A stretch of 27,784 nucleotides of DNA. It comes from JAAZMA01 sp036720245. GTDB taxonomy: Bacteria > Bacillota > Clostridia > Tissierellales > Tepidimicrobiaceae. This document shows, one piece after another, positions 7,423-14,798 of the stretch (position 1 is the stretch's first letter; the number at the start of each line of letters is the position of its first letter). The position numbers were made by a program, and so were the translations under genes. The notes under the pieces are model-generated. The model saw nothing but the letters and a program-made list of their open reading frames with translations, was not told the DNA's origin and searched no databases. The DNA lies in assembly GCA_036720245.1 (NCBI GenBank), contig DAIMNI010000025.1, positions 1 to 27,784 of the forward strand, given 5' to 3'.

Positions 7423-9429
7423 TTAGCTAAATCCCAATAAGCTACCTATTTGATACAGCAATACTGCCATTATCCAAGCTATTAGAAAAGTATAAACTGC
7501 TGCAAATATTGTCCACTTACTGGAATTGGTTTCCTTTTTAATTGTAGCTAATGTTGCTGCACAGGGAGTATATAATAGTGTCATTACCATAAAAGAGGCT
7601 GCAGATAATGGGGTAAACATATTTTGTATTGTATAAACAAGCTCCGTGCCCTTCTCTACACCTGCATATACCATGCCTAGTGTGGCTACTATTGCCTCCT
7701 TAGCTGCAATTCCAGAAAATAATCCTACTGCTGCTTGCCAAGTACCAAAACCTGCTGGATTAAATATAGGTGCTATAAATGAACCAATTATTCCTAATAT
7801 GCTTTCTTGACTATAGGGTTTAGCACTTAGGGGCAATCTTGCCAATATCCAAAGCATGGTTACTACTAAAAATATAGTAGTTCCCGCTCTTTTTAAAAAT
7901 CCAGATACATTATCCCACATATTCCTGAGAATATTTTTAAGAGTGGGTCTTCTATAGGGGGGAAGTTCCATAATAAAATAAGAAGACTCCCCTTTAAATA
8001 GGGTTTTGTTAAAGATTTTACCCATAATTAAGGCTAAAATAATTCCTAAAAAATATATTAAAAATAGTACTAAACCACCATGTTCTGGGAAAAATGCTGC
8101 AATAAATACTAAATAAACAGGTAATTTTGCTCCACAAGACATAAAGGGAATAATTAAAGTGGCAATCATTCTATCTTTTTTATTATCCAAAGTTCTAGTA
8201 GACATAACTCCTGGCACATTACAACCAAAGCCAACTATCATAGAAACAAAGGTCTTGCCTTGAAGTCCCAAAGTTCTCATTATATTGTCCATTACATAGG
8301 CGGCTCTTGCCATATATCCAGTATCTTCTAATAGTCCCATTAACATATATAAAACTACGATTAAAGGCAAAAACCCTACTACTGCTCCAACACCGCCAAT
8401 AAGCCCATCAGCTATAAAAGAAATAAGCCAATCAGGGGAATTTATACTAATAAGATAATTTTCTATAATTCCACCTAAAGATTCTATACCACTGGCTACT
8501 GCTTCCCCTAAAATATCCCCTCCAATGGAAAAGGTCAATTGAAACACTATTAACATTATTAATACAAAAATAGGCAGCCCTAAATATTTATTAATGAGAA
8601 TCCTATCAATTTTATCAGTTTTAGTTTCTATTGCTTCACTAGGTCTAAATATGGTCTTCCCCGCAATATTATTTATAAATTCATATCTTTTATCTACAAT
8701 TTCCAATTCATAATTATTCCCATTTTTTATTTCCTCTAAAATATGTCTAAATTCATAAGAAGCATTTAATTCTTCATTACTAGAAACTAGCTGATTTATA
8801 TATTCGTCTCCTTCTAATAATTTAACTGCAATCCAATCATTAGGGTATTCTAAATCCTTATTTACTAAAAATTTCTTTATTCTCTGTACCTCATTATCTA
8901 TATTTTCTCCATAGGATATAGGGGTATTAAAGTTTATATCTTTTTCCATTAGAGAAATGGAAGTTTTTATTAAATCATCTATACCCTTATTTTTAGCTGC
9001 AATAGTAGGTACTATAGGCGTACCTAATTTTTTGGATAGGGCTTTGATATCGAATTTAATATTTCTTTCTTCTGCCTCATCTATCATATTTAAGGCTATA
9101 ATTATTTTGACATTCATTTCTAATAATTGAGTAGTTAAATATAGATTTCTCTCTATATTTGTGGCATCTACCACATTTATAACCACATCTGGGTTTTCCT
9201 TTAATATAAAATCCCTAGCTACAATTTCATCCTCTGAAAGAGCACCTAAACTATAAGTCCCTGGCAAATCTATTATATTATATGTTTTTTCATTAAATTT
9301 AAATTTTCCTTCTTTTTTCTCCACAGTAACCCCTGGCCAATTTCCCACATGCTGATTAGCTCCTGTTAGGGCATTAAACAAAGTGGTTTTTCCACTATTG
9401 GGATTACCTACTAAAGCAATAGTATTCAA
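7423..9429 (-). CDS. feoB: Ferrous iron transporter FeoB
   Basis: Inner-membrane Fe(II) importer with an N-terminal G domain, 668 residues. G1 is GNPNSGKTT (8-16), the switch region contains NWPGVTVEKKEG, G3 is DLPG (54-57) and G4 is NMID (114-117). A helical spacer leads to the polytopic C-terminal half with the duplicated gate-type segments (VVGFGCNVPGVMSTRTL and FMSCGAKLPVYL with conserved cysteines). The start codon is TTG at 9429, backed by GGGGGAG at proper spacing and by the family N-terminus (TIALVGNPN). It lies between feoA and the FeoC-like gene with gaps of about 20 nt, as one transcript. Confidence 0.96.
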   Translation of the reverse strand: MNTIALVGNPNSGKTTLFNALTGANQHVGNWPGVTVEKKEGKFKFNEKTYNIIDLPGTYSLGALSEDEIVARDFILKENPDVVINVVDATNIERNLYLTTQLLEMNVKIIIALNMIDEAEERNIKFDIKALSKKLGTPIVPTIAAKNKGIDDLIKTSISLMEKDINFNTPISYGENIDNEVQRIKKFLVNKDLEYPNDWIAVKLLEGDEYINQLVSSNEELNASYEFRHILEEIKNGNNYELEIVDKRYEFINNIAGKTIFRPSEAIETKTDKIDRILINKYLGLPIFVLIMLIVFQLTFSIGGDILGEAVASGIESLGGIIENYLISINSPDWLISFIADGLIGGVGAVVGFLPLIVVLYMLMGLLEDTGYMARAAYVMDNIMRTLGLQGKTFVSMIVGFGCNVPGVMSTRTLDNKKDRMIATLIIPFMSCGAKLPVYLVFIAAFFPEHGGLVLFLIYFLGIILALIMGKIFNKTLFKGESSYFIMELPPYRRPTLKNILRNMWDNVSGFLKRAGTTIFLVVTMLWILARLPLSAKPYSQESILGIIGSFIAPIFNPAGFGTWQAAVGLFSGIAAKEAIVATLGMVYAGVEKGTELVYTIQNMFTPLSAASFMVMTLLYTPCAATLATIKKETNSSKWTIFAAVYTFLIAWIMAVLLYQIGSLLGFS

Positions 9430-9451
9430 AATTATCTCCCCCTAATTTATA

Positions 9452-9673
9452 TTATTGGCCAACTATGACTTTTTCAGCCAAACCACGACCTAGGGCAATT
9501 TTATTTCCAGATAGAGAAACTATAATTGGTCCTCTATCGTTTTTTAATACTTTTAAATTAGCACCAGTATTAAAACCCATTTCATATAATCTTTTATTAG
9601 CATAAGAACCTGCTGAAATTTCCTTTATAATGGCTTTCTGACCAGGATGTAAATTAGATAAAACAATAGACAT
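9452..9673 (-). CDS. feoA: FeoA family protein
   Basis: SH3-like cytoplasmic partner of FeoB, 73 residues, normal length. The pattern L-x-P-G-Q-K-A at the start (LHPGQKAIIKEI), LYEMGFNTGANLKVL in the middle and the IALGRGLAEKVIV end are family hallmarks. It is the first gene of feoABC. An AGGAGGAGG ribosome site precedes the ATG. A promoter with an overlapping Fur box lies immediately upstream. Confidence 0.94.
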   Translation of the reverse strand: MSIVLSNLHPGQKAIIKEISAGSYANKRLYEMGFNTGANLKVLKNDRGPIIVSLSGNKIALGRGLAEKVIVGQ

Positions 9674-9724
9674 ATTAAATCCTCCTCCTAAATAAAATAT
9701 GCAAAAAGACTAGCAATTGGAACT

Positions 9725-9749
9725 GATAATCACTATCATTATCATTATC
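9725..9749 (-). promoter_or_regulatory. Fur box upstream of feoA
   Basis: On the minus strand four tandem hexamers GATAAT, GATAAT, GATAGT, GATTAT plus a final C match the classic Fur array of NATWAT hexamers. The array covers the end of the -10 box and the start site, so Fe(II)-Fur would repress when iron is replete. Confidence 0.85.
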
Positions 9750-9775
9750 ATAATATATTTTTAGCAAAAAATCAA
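9747..9775 (-). promoter_or_regulatory. Sigma-A promoter of feoABC
   Basis: On the minus strand TTGATT (9775-9770), a 17-nt spacer and TATGAT (9752-9747). It overlaps the Fur box. Confidence 0.75.
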
Positions 9776-9800
9776 TAGGGAATTATGAGACTTGATGCAA

Positions 9801-9958
9801 GGGGGACTGCCCGCAAATAAAAGGGACAGTTCCTTTCATTTGTCATCCTGAAGCGAAGCTGAAGGATCTCTAAGTGGCAGAAACCCGAGATCCTTCACTG
9901 TGTTCAGGATGACAGTTTACTGTGTTCAGTGACATTTTAGGCTTTTTCAGCAGTCCCG
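9801..9958. repeat. Palindromic MITE-like intergenic repeat
   Basis: About 158 bp with an 8-bp terminal inverted repeat (GGGACTGC at 9803-9810, GCAGTCCC at 9950-9957). The core is a long imperfect inverted repeat: 9841-9870 (TGTCATCCTGAAG... to GGATCTC) with 9887-9914, loop of 16 nt. Next to it is a tandem duplication, ACTGTGTTCAG plus (GA)TGACA at 9897-9914 and again at about 9919-9934. A small hairpin AAAGGGA-CAG-TTCCTTT lies at 9820-9836. No coding capacity. Similar GTCATCCTGA...GAAGGATCT palindromes are widespread dispersed repeats in bacteria; copy number here is unknown. Confidence 0.7.
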
Positions 9959-10040
9959 AACTATCCTTGGCGCATTACTAAGCTATAGTACAACTATCAT
10001 CCTAAGCAAATCATCTTAATTATATTTTTCAAAATTAATG

Positions 10041-10069
10041 TTTACAATACTAATCAAATAGGGTATAAT
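10041..10069 (+). promoter_or_regulatory. Sigma-A promoter of the cop operon
   Basis: TTTACA at 10041-10046, a 17-nt spacer and a perfect TATAAT at 10064-10069. The start would be near 10076, at the CsoR operator. Confidence 0.8.
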
Positions 10070-10077
10070 TATACCAC

Positions 10078-10093
10078 ACCCCCCATGGGGGGT
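10078..10093 (+). promoter_or_regulatory. CsoR operator upstream of copA
   Basis: ACCCCCCATGGGGGGT is a perfect 16-bp palindrome of C and G runs in an otherwise AT-rich leader, the form expected for CsoR sites. It lies just after the -10 box and before the AAAGGAG of copA. The cognate regulator is encoded at the end of the same operon. Confidence 0.85.
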
Positions 10094-10116
10094 ATTATAT
10101 AGAAAGGAGAAATTTT

Positions 10117-12282
10117 ATGACAAAAACCATAACAATAGATGTAATAGGAATGACTTGTGCAGCCTGCTCTGCTAGAGTAGAAAAGGCTTTAAGTAAAAAT
10201 GAAGGCATAATAAATCCTGTAGTAAATTTATTACAGCAAAAAGCCACTATAGAATTTAATCCAGAAAAGATTAATATAGATGAAATTATAAAAATTATAG
10301 AAAAGGCAGGCTATAAGGCAGAAATAGAATTAGAAAGAGATACAGATAGGGAAAAAGAATTAAGGGAAAAGGAAATAAAATCTCTAAAAACTTCCTTTAT
10401 AATTTCAGCCCTATTGAGTATCCCACTATTTTCAGCCATGTTTTTTCATATGGCAGGAGTAGACAATATACTCACCAATGGGTATTTTCAATTATTGTTG
10501 GCAACTCCAGTACAATTTATTATTGGCTATAGATTTTATAAAGGAGCCTTTAATTCTTTAAGAGGTGGAGGGGCAAATATGGATGTATTAGTATCCATGG
10601 GTACCTCTGCAGCTTATTTTTATAGTGTATATAATTTATTTGGGGGAGTACATGAATATTATTTTGAAGCCTCAGCAGTAATTATTACCTTAATATTATT
10701 AGGTAAAACCTTTGAGGCCATAGCCAAGGGTAAAACTTCGGAGGCTATTAAAGCATTAATGGGCTTAAGGCCTAAAACTGCCAGAGTAGTTCAAAATGGG
10801 GAAGAAATGGATATTCCTATAGAGAAAGTAAAAATAGGAGATATAATAGTGGTTAGACCTGGAGAAAGAATTCCCGTAGATGGCATTATAGTAGAGGGGG
10901 ATTCTTCCATAGATGAATCTATGATTACAGGGGAAAGTATTCCCATAGATAAAACTATAGGGGATGAGGTTATAGGTGCTACTATTAACAAATTTGGTTC
11001 CTTTAAATTTGAAGCCAAAAAAATAGGGAAGGATACAGTATTATCCCAAATAATAAAACTAGTAGAAGATGCTCAAGGCTCAAAGGCTCCAGTTCAAAGA
11101 TTGGCAGATAAAATCTCTGGCATATTTGTACCAGTGGTTATAGCCATAGCCTTAATCACATTTTTAGGATTTTATTTAGGAAAAGGTGAATTTGATACAG
11201 CTTTATTAAATGCAGTAGCAGTATTGGTAATTGCTTGTCCCTGTGCATTAGGTTTAGCCACACCTACAGCTATTATGGTAGGTACAGGTAAAGGGGCTGA
11301 AAATGGAATTTTAATAAAATCTGGAGAACATTTAGAAAGGGCTCATAAAATGGATACCATAGTCTTTGACAAAACTGGTACAATTACAAAAGGAGAGCCA
11401 GAGCTTACAGATATTGTAGTATTTAATTCTATAGAAAGGGACGAATTACTTCAAATAGCTGCTTCAGTAGAGAAGGTTTCAGAACACCCCCTAGGCCAAT
11501 CTATAGTTAGAAAGGCCGAAGAAGAATTATTAATGTTAAAAGAACCAGAATCCTTTTTAGCCATACCTGGTAAAGGCCTAAAGGCTCAATTAGATGGGAA
11601 AGAGGTGTATATTGGGAATAGAAAATTAATGGAGGATACTAAGGTTTCAATTGAAATAGGAGAAGTAGATTTATTAAAACTAGAAGAAGAAGGGAAAACT
11701 GCTATATTAGTTTCTATAGATAATAAATTATCTGGCATAATAGCAGTAGCAGATAAAATTAAAGATAATTCCAAACTTGCCATAGAGGAATTAAAAAATA
11801 TGGGCTTAGAAATCTATATGATAACAGGAGATAATGAAAGGACAGCCAAGGCTATTGCCAATGAAGCAGGAATAGAAAATGTATTAGCAGAAGTATTGCC
11901 TGAAAATAAGGCAGAAGTAGTGGAAAAGATAAAGTCGGAAGGGAAAAATGTAGGCATGGTAGGAGATGGGATTAATGATGCACCAGCCTTGGTCGCAGCA
12001 GATGTGGGATTTGCCATAGGTACAGGCACAGATGTGGCTATGGAGGCAGCAGATATAACCTTAATGAGGGGAGATTTAGAAGGAGTAGTTACAGCCATTA
12101 GACTTAGCCATAGAACCATGAGAACCATAAAACAAAATTTATTCTGGGCATTTTTCTATAATTCCATAGGAATTCCCTTTGCAGCATTTGGTTTTCTAAA
12201 CCCAATGATAGCAGGAGCAGCCATGGCCTTTAGCTCCGTATCAGTAGTTAGCAATTCATTGAGACTTAAAAAGTTTAAATAA
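10117..12282 (+). CDS. copA: Copper-exporting P1B-type ATPase
   Basis: Membrane pump exporting Cu(I) using ATP, 721 residues. One N-terminal heavy-metal domain has GMTCAAC with cysteines 14 and 17. The transmembrane metal site is CPC at 374-376, the phosphorylated aspartate is in DKTGT at about 418, the SEHPLG motif identifies a P1B nucleotide domain, and GDGINDAP is near 617. The last membrane segments carry FFYNSIGIP and MAFSSVSVVSNS, the YN and M-SS signature of the Cu(I) subclass (P1B-1). First gene of copA-copZ-csoR, 16 nt before copZ. Expression is expected to be induced by copper through CsoR release. Confidence 0.96.
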   Translation: MTKTITIDVIGMTCAACSARVEKALSKNEGIINPVVNLLQQKATIEFNPEKINIDEIIKIIEKAGYKAEIELERDTDREKELREKEIKSLKTSFIISALLSIPLFSAMFFHMAGVDNILTNGYFQLLLATPVQFIIGYRFYKGAFNSLRGGGANMDVLVSMGTSAAYFYSVYNLFGGVHEYYFEASAVIITLILLGKTFEAIAKGKTSEAIKALMGLRPKTARVVQNGEEMDIPIEKVKIGDIIVVRPGERIPVDGIIVEGDSSIDESMITGESIPIDKTIGDEVIGATINKFGSFKFEAKKIGKDTVLSQIIKLVEDAQGSKAPVQRLADKISGIFVPVVIAIALITFLGFYLGKGEFDTALLNAVAVLVIACPCALGLATPTAIMVGTGKGAENGILIKSGEHLERAHKMDTIVFDKTGTITKGEPELTDIVVFNSIERDELLQIAASVEKVSEHPLGQSIVRKAEEELLMLKEPESFLAIPGKGLKAQLDGKEVYIGNRKLMEDTKVSIEIGEVDLLKLEEEGKTAILVSIDNKLSGIIAVADKIKDNSKLAIEELKNMGLEIYMITGDNERTAKAIANEAGIENVLAEVLPENKAEVVEKIKSEGKNVGMVGDGINDAPALVAADVGFAIGTGTDVAMEAADITLMRGDLEGVVTAIRLSHRTMRTIKQNLFWAFFYNSIGIPFAAFGFLNPMIAGAAMAFSSVSVVSNSLRLKKFK

Positions 12283-12298
12283 AATTGGAGGAATAAAA

Positions 12299-12505
12299 AT
12301 GAAAAAAACTATAATAATCGAGGGTATGTCTTGTAATCACTGTGTAATGGCAGTAAAAAATGCATTATCAGAAATAGAAGGAGTATCTAATGTAGAGGTA
12401 GAATTAGACAATAATAAAGCTATTGTAGAAGGGAAAAATTTATTAGATAATACTCTAAAAGAAGCAGTAGAAGAAGCAGGCTATGATGTAATTGAAATCA
12501 ATTAG
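12299..12505 (+). CDS. copZ: Copper chaperone, heavy-metal-associated domain protein
   Basis: Single ferredoxin-like HMA domain of 68 residues. The metal loop is GMSCNHC (residues 9-15), followed by VMAVKNAL and the closing EAVEEAGYDV. The family hands Cu(I) to CopA or to the regulator. A TTGGAGGA ribosome site precedes the ATG. It sits between copA and csoR, which supports copper rather than mercury as the metal. Confidence 0.93.
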   Translation: MKKTIIIEGMSCNHCVMAVKNALSEIEGVSNVEVELDNNKAIVEGKNLLDNTLKEAVEEAGYDVIEIN

Positions 12506-12519
12506 GCTTAGGTGAGAAT

Positions 12520-12789
12520 ATGAATTCAGGCAAAGAAAAAGCAGCTCAAAAACTTAAGACTGTTAGAGGGCAGATAGATGGCATAATCAAAATGATAGAG
12601 GAAGATAGATATTGTGTAGATATATCTACGCAAATACTATCAGCTATAGGTCTACTTAAAAAGGCCAATATAGATGTATTGAATTCCCATATTCGCTCCT
12701 GTGTCAAAGATGCCATACTAGAAGGAGAAGAAGAGGGAGAAGAAAAAATTGAGGAGATAGTTAATATAATAGATAAATATATAAAATAA
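12520..12789 (+). CDS. csoR: Copper-sensing repressor CsoR
   Basis: All-helical DNA-binding repressor of the CsoR/RcnR family, 89 residues. It has the conserved N-terminal KLKTVRGQIDGI and the Cu(I) ligands C32, H57, C61 (RYCVD and SHIRSCV), equal to the C-H-C triad of characterised CsoR. Copper binding releases the operator, here most likely the palindrome at 10078-10093, giving autoregulation of copA-copZ-csoR. The tail is rich in glutamate. An AGGTGAG ribosome site precedes the ATG. A hairpin terminator closes the operon. Confidence 0.95.
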   Translation: MNSGKEKAAQKLKTVRGQIDGIIKMIEEDRYCVDISTQILSAIGLLKKANIDVLNSHIRSCVKDAILEGEEEGEEKIEEIVNIIDKYIK

Positions 12790-12813
12790 GACAGGGAAAC
12801 TTGTCTTATTTTG
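12783..12813 (+). terminator. Terminator of the cop operon
   Basis: An 11-bp stem AAAATAAGACA / TGTCTTATTTT (12783-12793 with 12802-12812) and an 8-nt loop. The T-rich end of the 3' arm serves as the U-tract. Confidence 0.75.
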
Positions 12814-12827
12814 TCCTAAGAATTACA

Positions 12828-12856
12828 TTGATAAATTATGCACAAAAGGTTATTCT
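12828..12856 (+). promoter_or_regulatory. Promoter of the first Spo0E-like gene
   Basis: TTGATA at 12828-12833, a 17-nt spacer ending AAGGT, then TATTCT at 12851-12856. The same layout (TTGCCA, 17 nt ending AAGGT, TATGCT) precedes the paralogue at 14545-14573, which supports both calls. Confidence 0.55.
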
Positions 12857-12892
12857 ATTATATAGGTAATAGGTACTATAGGAGGGGTAGAT

Positions 12893-13045
12893 TTGAAAAA
12901 TGATATTAACAATTTTAGGGAATTATTACATAAAGAATTAGAAACAGATGATTTAGACTATGATAAAGTTTTGGCAATGAGTCGAGAATTAGATAAATTA
13001 ATAGTGGAGTATTATCATAAAAATGAAGAACCTATTGATTTTTAG
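12893..13045 (+). CDS. Spo0E-like aspartyl-phosphatase peptide (copy 1)
   Basis: A 50-codon gene starting at TTG, with GGAGGGG 7 nt upstream. The peptide reads MKNDINNFRELLHKELETDD and continues to MSRELDKLIVEYYHK near the end. The S-x-E-L-D motif in a short helical hairpin is the signature of Spo0E-type phosphatases, which remove phosphate from Spo0A~P to delay sporulation. The canonical SQELD is SRELD here. Copy 2 at 14613-14759 shares most positions. The last codons contain the -35 box of the downstream J-protein gene. The target (Spo0A) is inferred from the family and is not in this window. Confidence 0.85.
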   Translation: MKNDINNFRELLHKELETDDLDYDKVLAMSRELDKLIVEYYHKNEEPIDF

Positions 13046-13063
13046 GCTTTAAAATACTATAAT
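13035..13063 (+). promoter_or_regulatory. Sigma-A promoter of the J-protein gene
   Basis: TTGATT at 13035-13040 (inside the end of the Spo0E-like gene), a 17-nt spacer and a perfect TATAAT at 13058-13063. Confidence 0.78.
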
Positions 13064-13072
13064 AGATATAAA

Positions 13073-13089
13073 GGTCAAAGAAGGTCAAA
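13073..13089 (+). promoter_or_regulatory. CtsR operator upstream of the J-protein gene
   Basis: GGTCAAAGAAGGTCAAA fits the CtsR consensus exactly. It starts 9 nt after the -10 box, nearly the same geometry as at hsp20 (8 nt), so both promoters likely belong to one CtsR regulon. Confidence 0.88.
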
Positions 13090-13111
13090 TTTTTAGTTTG
13101 GAGGAAATTTC

Positions 13112-14023
13112 ATGGAATATAAAGATTATTATAAAATTTTAGGGGTAGATAAGGGTGCTAGTCAGGATGAAATTAAATCTACCTATAGAAAATTAGCTAA
13201 AAAATATCATCCTGATTTAAATCCCAATGACAATAGTGCCCAAGAAAAATTTAAGAATATAAATGAGGCCTATGAAGTATTGGGGGATGAGGAAAAGAGG
13301 AAGAAATACGATACCTTTGGTAGTGGTTATGATTTTACTAATGGTCAAAATTTTGATCCATCTCATTTTGGTTTTGAAAACTTTGGCAGGGGTGGTAACT
13401 ACACTTATACTACATCCGGAGAGGGTTTTAGTGATTTCTTCAATATGTTTTTTGGTGGGGAGGATTTTGGAATTTCAGACTTATTTGGTGGTAGATCAAG
13501 ATCTGCCTATCGTGAACCAGAAAGAGCTAGATACGAATCTGAAATTAACATTACCATAGAAGAAGGATTTAATGGCACTATGAAACCTTTATCTTTTAGA
13601 ATTGGCAACAAAAATAAATCCTTGTCGGTTAATGTACCAAAAGGAATATTGCCCGGGAAAAAAATAAAGATAAAAGGCGAAAAGGCAGGCATTAATGGAG
13701 ATATTTATATAAAAATAAATTTTGCTGAAAATGAAAAACTCAGATTAGAAGGCTTAGATTTGTATAAAAAAATAGATATATATCCCTGGGATGCAGCATT
13801 AGGTACAGAATTAGTAATAGATACATTATCAGGTAAAAAAGTAAAAGTAAAAATCCCAGCCAATATAGAAACTAGTAAAAAAATACGAATACCAAGAAAA
13901 GGATATAGAGATATGAAGGGCAGCAAGGGGGATTTATATATTGAAACCAATATAGTAAATCCACCTAATTTAAGTAAGGAACAGATAAAACTTTATAAGG
14001 AACTTAAGGCAATTGACGATTGA
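13112..14023 (+). CDS. DnaJ-type co-chaperone without zinc finger (CbpA-like)
   Basis: A 303-residue J-domain protein that would stimulate DnaK ATPase. The J domain spans residues 1-70 with HPD at 33-35. A Gly/Phe-rich linker (about 75-130) follows, then two DnaJ C-terminal beta domains (about 140-300). There are no CxxCxGxG repeats, so this is a class B/CbpA-type protein, not the main DnaJ of a dnaK operon. A TTTGGAGG ribosome site lies 7 nt before the ATG. It has its own promoter and a CtsR operator, unlike the HrcA control usual for dnaJ. It ends at the hairpin 14038-14076. Confidence 0.93.
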   Translation: MEYKDYYKILGVDKGASQDEIKSTYRKLAKKYHPDLNPNDNSAQEKFKNINEAYEVLGDEEKRKKYDTFGSGYDFTNGQNFDPSHFGFENFGRGGNYTYTTSGEGFSDFFNMFFGGEDFGISDLFGGRSRSAYREPERARYESEINITIEEGFNGTMKPLSFRIGNKNKSLSVNVPKGILPGKKIKIKGEKAGINGDIYIKINFAENEKLRLEGLDLYKKIDIYPWDAALGTELVIDTLSGKKVKVKIPANIETSKKIRIPRKGYRDMKGSKGDLYIETNIVNPPNLSKEQIKLYKELKAIDD

Positions 14024-14037
14024 TAATTTGAAATTCC

Positions 14038-14076
14038 ATAAAGGTGGCAAACAAAACGTCCCTTTGCCACCTTTAT
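14038..14076. terminator. Bidirectional terminator between the J-protein and XRE genes
   Basis: A perfect 14-bp stem (14038-14051 with 14063-14076) around the loop CAAAACGTCCC. Core stem GGTGGCAAA/TTTGCCACC. The hairpin overlaps the stop of the convergent XRE gene. An almost identical hairpin occurs at 14766-14798. Confidence 0.82.
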
Positions 14077-14471
14077 TTAATATAGGGAAATAGCAACACT
14101 ACTATATCTTTTATTAGGGCTATTTCCCTATGGTTTAAACGAGATAAAATAATTAATAATTCTTTTAAATTTTTATTATAATTATTATCTACGATTTCTA
14201 ATATAGGGTAAAAATTTTTCAAATCCAAATCTTCATTATGTAAATTGGAACCAAATAATAAATAATCTACAGATACATTAAATGTATCTACAAGTTTTGC
14301 CAAGGTATCTAAACTCATCTTTCTTTCCCCTCTTTCAATCTGGCCTATATAAAAAGGAGATAATTCGACAATCTCTGCCAAGTTTTCCCTACTTAGATTT
14401 AACATTTCCCTCTCTAATCTTATTTTCTGCCCAATGCCTTTTAAATCTAATTGATTTTTACTTTTTTCCAT
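14073..14471 (-). CDS. XRE-family helix-turn-helix regulator
   Basis: A 132-residue DNA-binding protein. Residues 12-70 form a Cro/C1-type HTH: IGQKIRLEREMLNLSRENLAEIVELSP, then FYIGQIERGERKMSLDTLAKLVDTFNVSVDYLLFG. The remaining 60 residues are a helical, hydrophobic tail (LLIILSRLNHREIALIKDIVVLLFPYI), probably for dimerisation. Such single-HTH proteins with a C-terminal helical tail are common in Clostridia; the target is unknown. An AGGGAG ribosome site precedes the ATG. It stands alone between two Spo0E-like genes on the other strand, so a role in sporulation timing is possible but not shown. Confidence 0.85.
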   Translation of the reverse strand: MEKSKNQLDLKGIGQKIRLEREMLNLSRENLAEIVELSPFYIGQIERGERKMSLDTLAKLVDTFNVSVDYLLFGSNLHNEDLDLKNFYPILEIVDNNYNKNLKELLIILSRLNHREIALIKDIVVLLFPYIK

Positions 14472-14544
14472 ACACTACACTCCCTATATCAACTTTATTA
14501 TTATAACCAATAAAATTAAATAAGCCCATGGCATAAAAAGCCTA

Positions 14545-14573
14545 TTGCCAAACAGCTTATATAAGGTTATGCT
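14545..14573 (+). promoter_or_regulatory. Promoter of the second Spo0E-like gene
   Basis: TTGCCA at 14545-14550, a 17-nt spacer ending AAGGT, TATGCT at 14568-14573, then CTATTATATGAGG. The same string pattern follows the promoter of copy 1, so promoter and gene were duplicated together. Confidence 0.55.
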
Positions 14574-14612
14574 ATTATATGAGGATAATGACAATTTATA
14601 GGAGGTATAATT

Positions 14613-14759
14613 TTGAAGGAAGAAATTAATTGTTTTAGGGAACTAATACATAAGGAACTAGAATCAGACAAAATAGACTACAGGAAACTTTTAAAAATGA
14701 GCCAAGAATTAGATGAACTTATAGTAGAATACCACCATGGGAAGGATGAAGAATCTTAA
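14613..14759 (+). CDS. Spo0E-like aspartyl-phosphatase peptide (copy 2)
   Basis: A 48-codon gene starting at TTG, with AGGAGG about 7 nt upstream. The peptide begins MKEEINCFRELIHKELESDK and carries the canonical KMSQELDELIVEYHH. It aligns without gaps to copy 1 over about 43 residues. Spo0E-family peptides dephosphorylate Spo0A~P. Two copies with different promoters' -10 boxes and different S-x-E-L-D spellings could act under different conditions. It is followed closely by the hairpin 14766-14798. Confidence 0.87.
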   Translation: MKEEINCFRELIHKELESDKIDYRKLLKMSQELDELIVEYHHGKDEES

Positions 14760-14765
14760 GTAGAA

Positions 14766-14798
14766 AAGGTGGCAAACAAAACGTCCCCTTGCCACCTT
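14766..14798. terminator. Hairpin terminator between Spo0E-like copy 2 and ubiB-like gene
   Basis: A 10-bp stem AAGGTGGCAA/TTGCCACCTT with loop ACAAAACGTCCCC. It is a near copy of the hairpin at 14038-14076, loop included. The T-tract is weak on the plus strand (ATAGTTTCC) and better on the minus strand (TTTTC), where it follows the UbiB-like stop. Confidence 0.65.

Noticed and set aside
11814..12128. A 104-codon antisense ORF within copA
   Set aside because: It is a low-complexity Ser/Thr/Pro/Ala-rich shadow of the conserved ATPase; no start signals.
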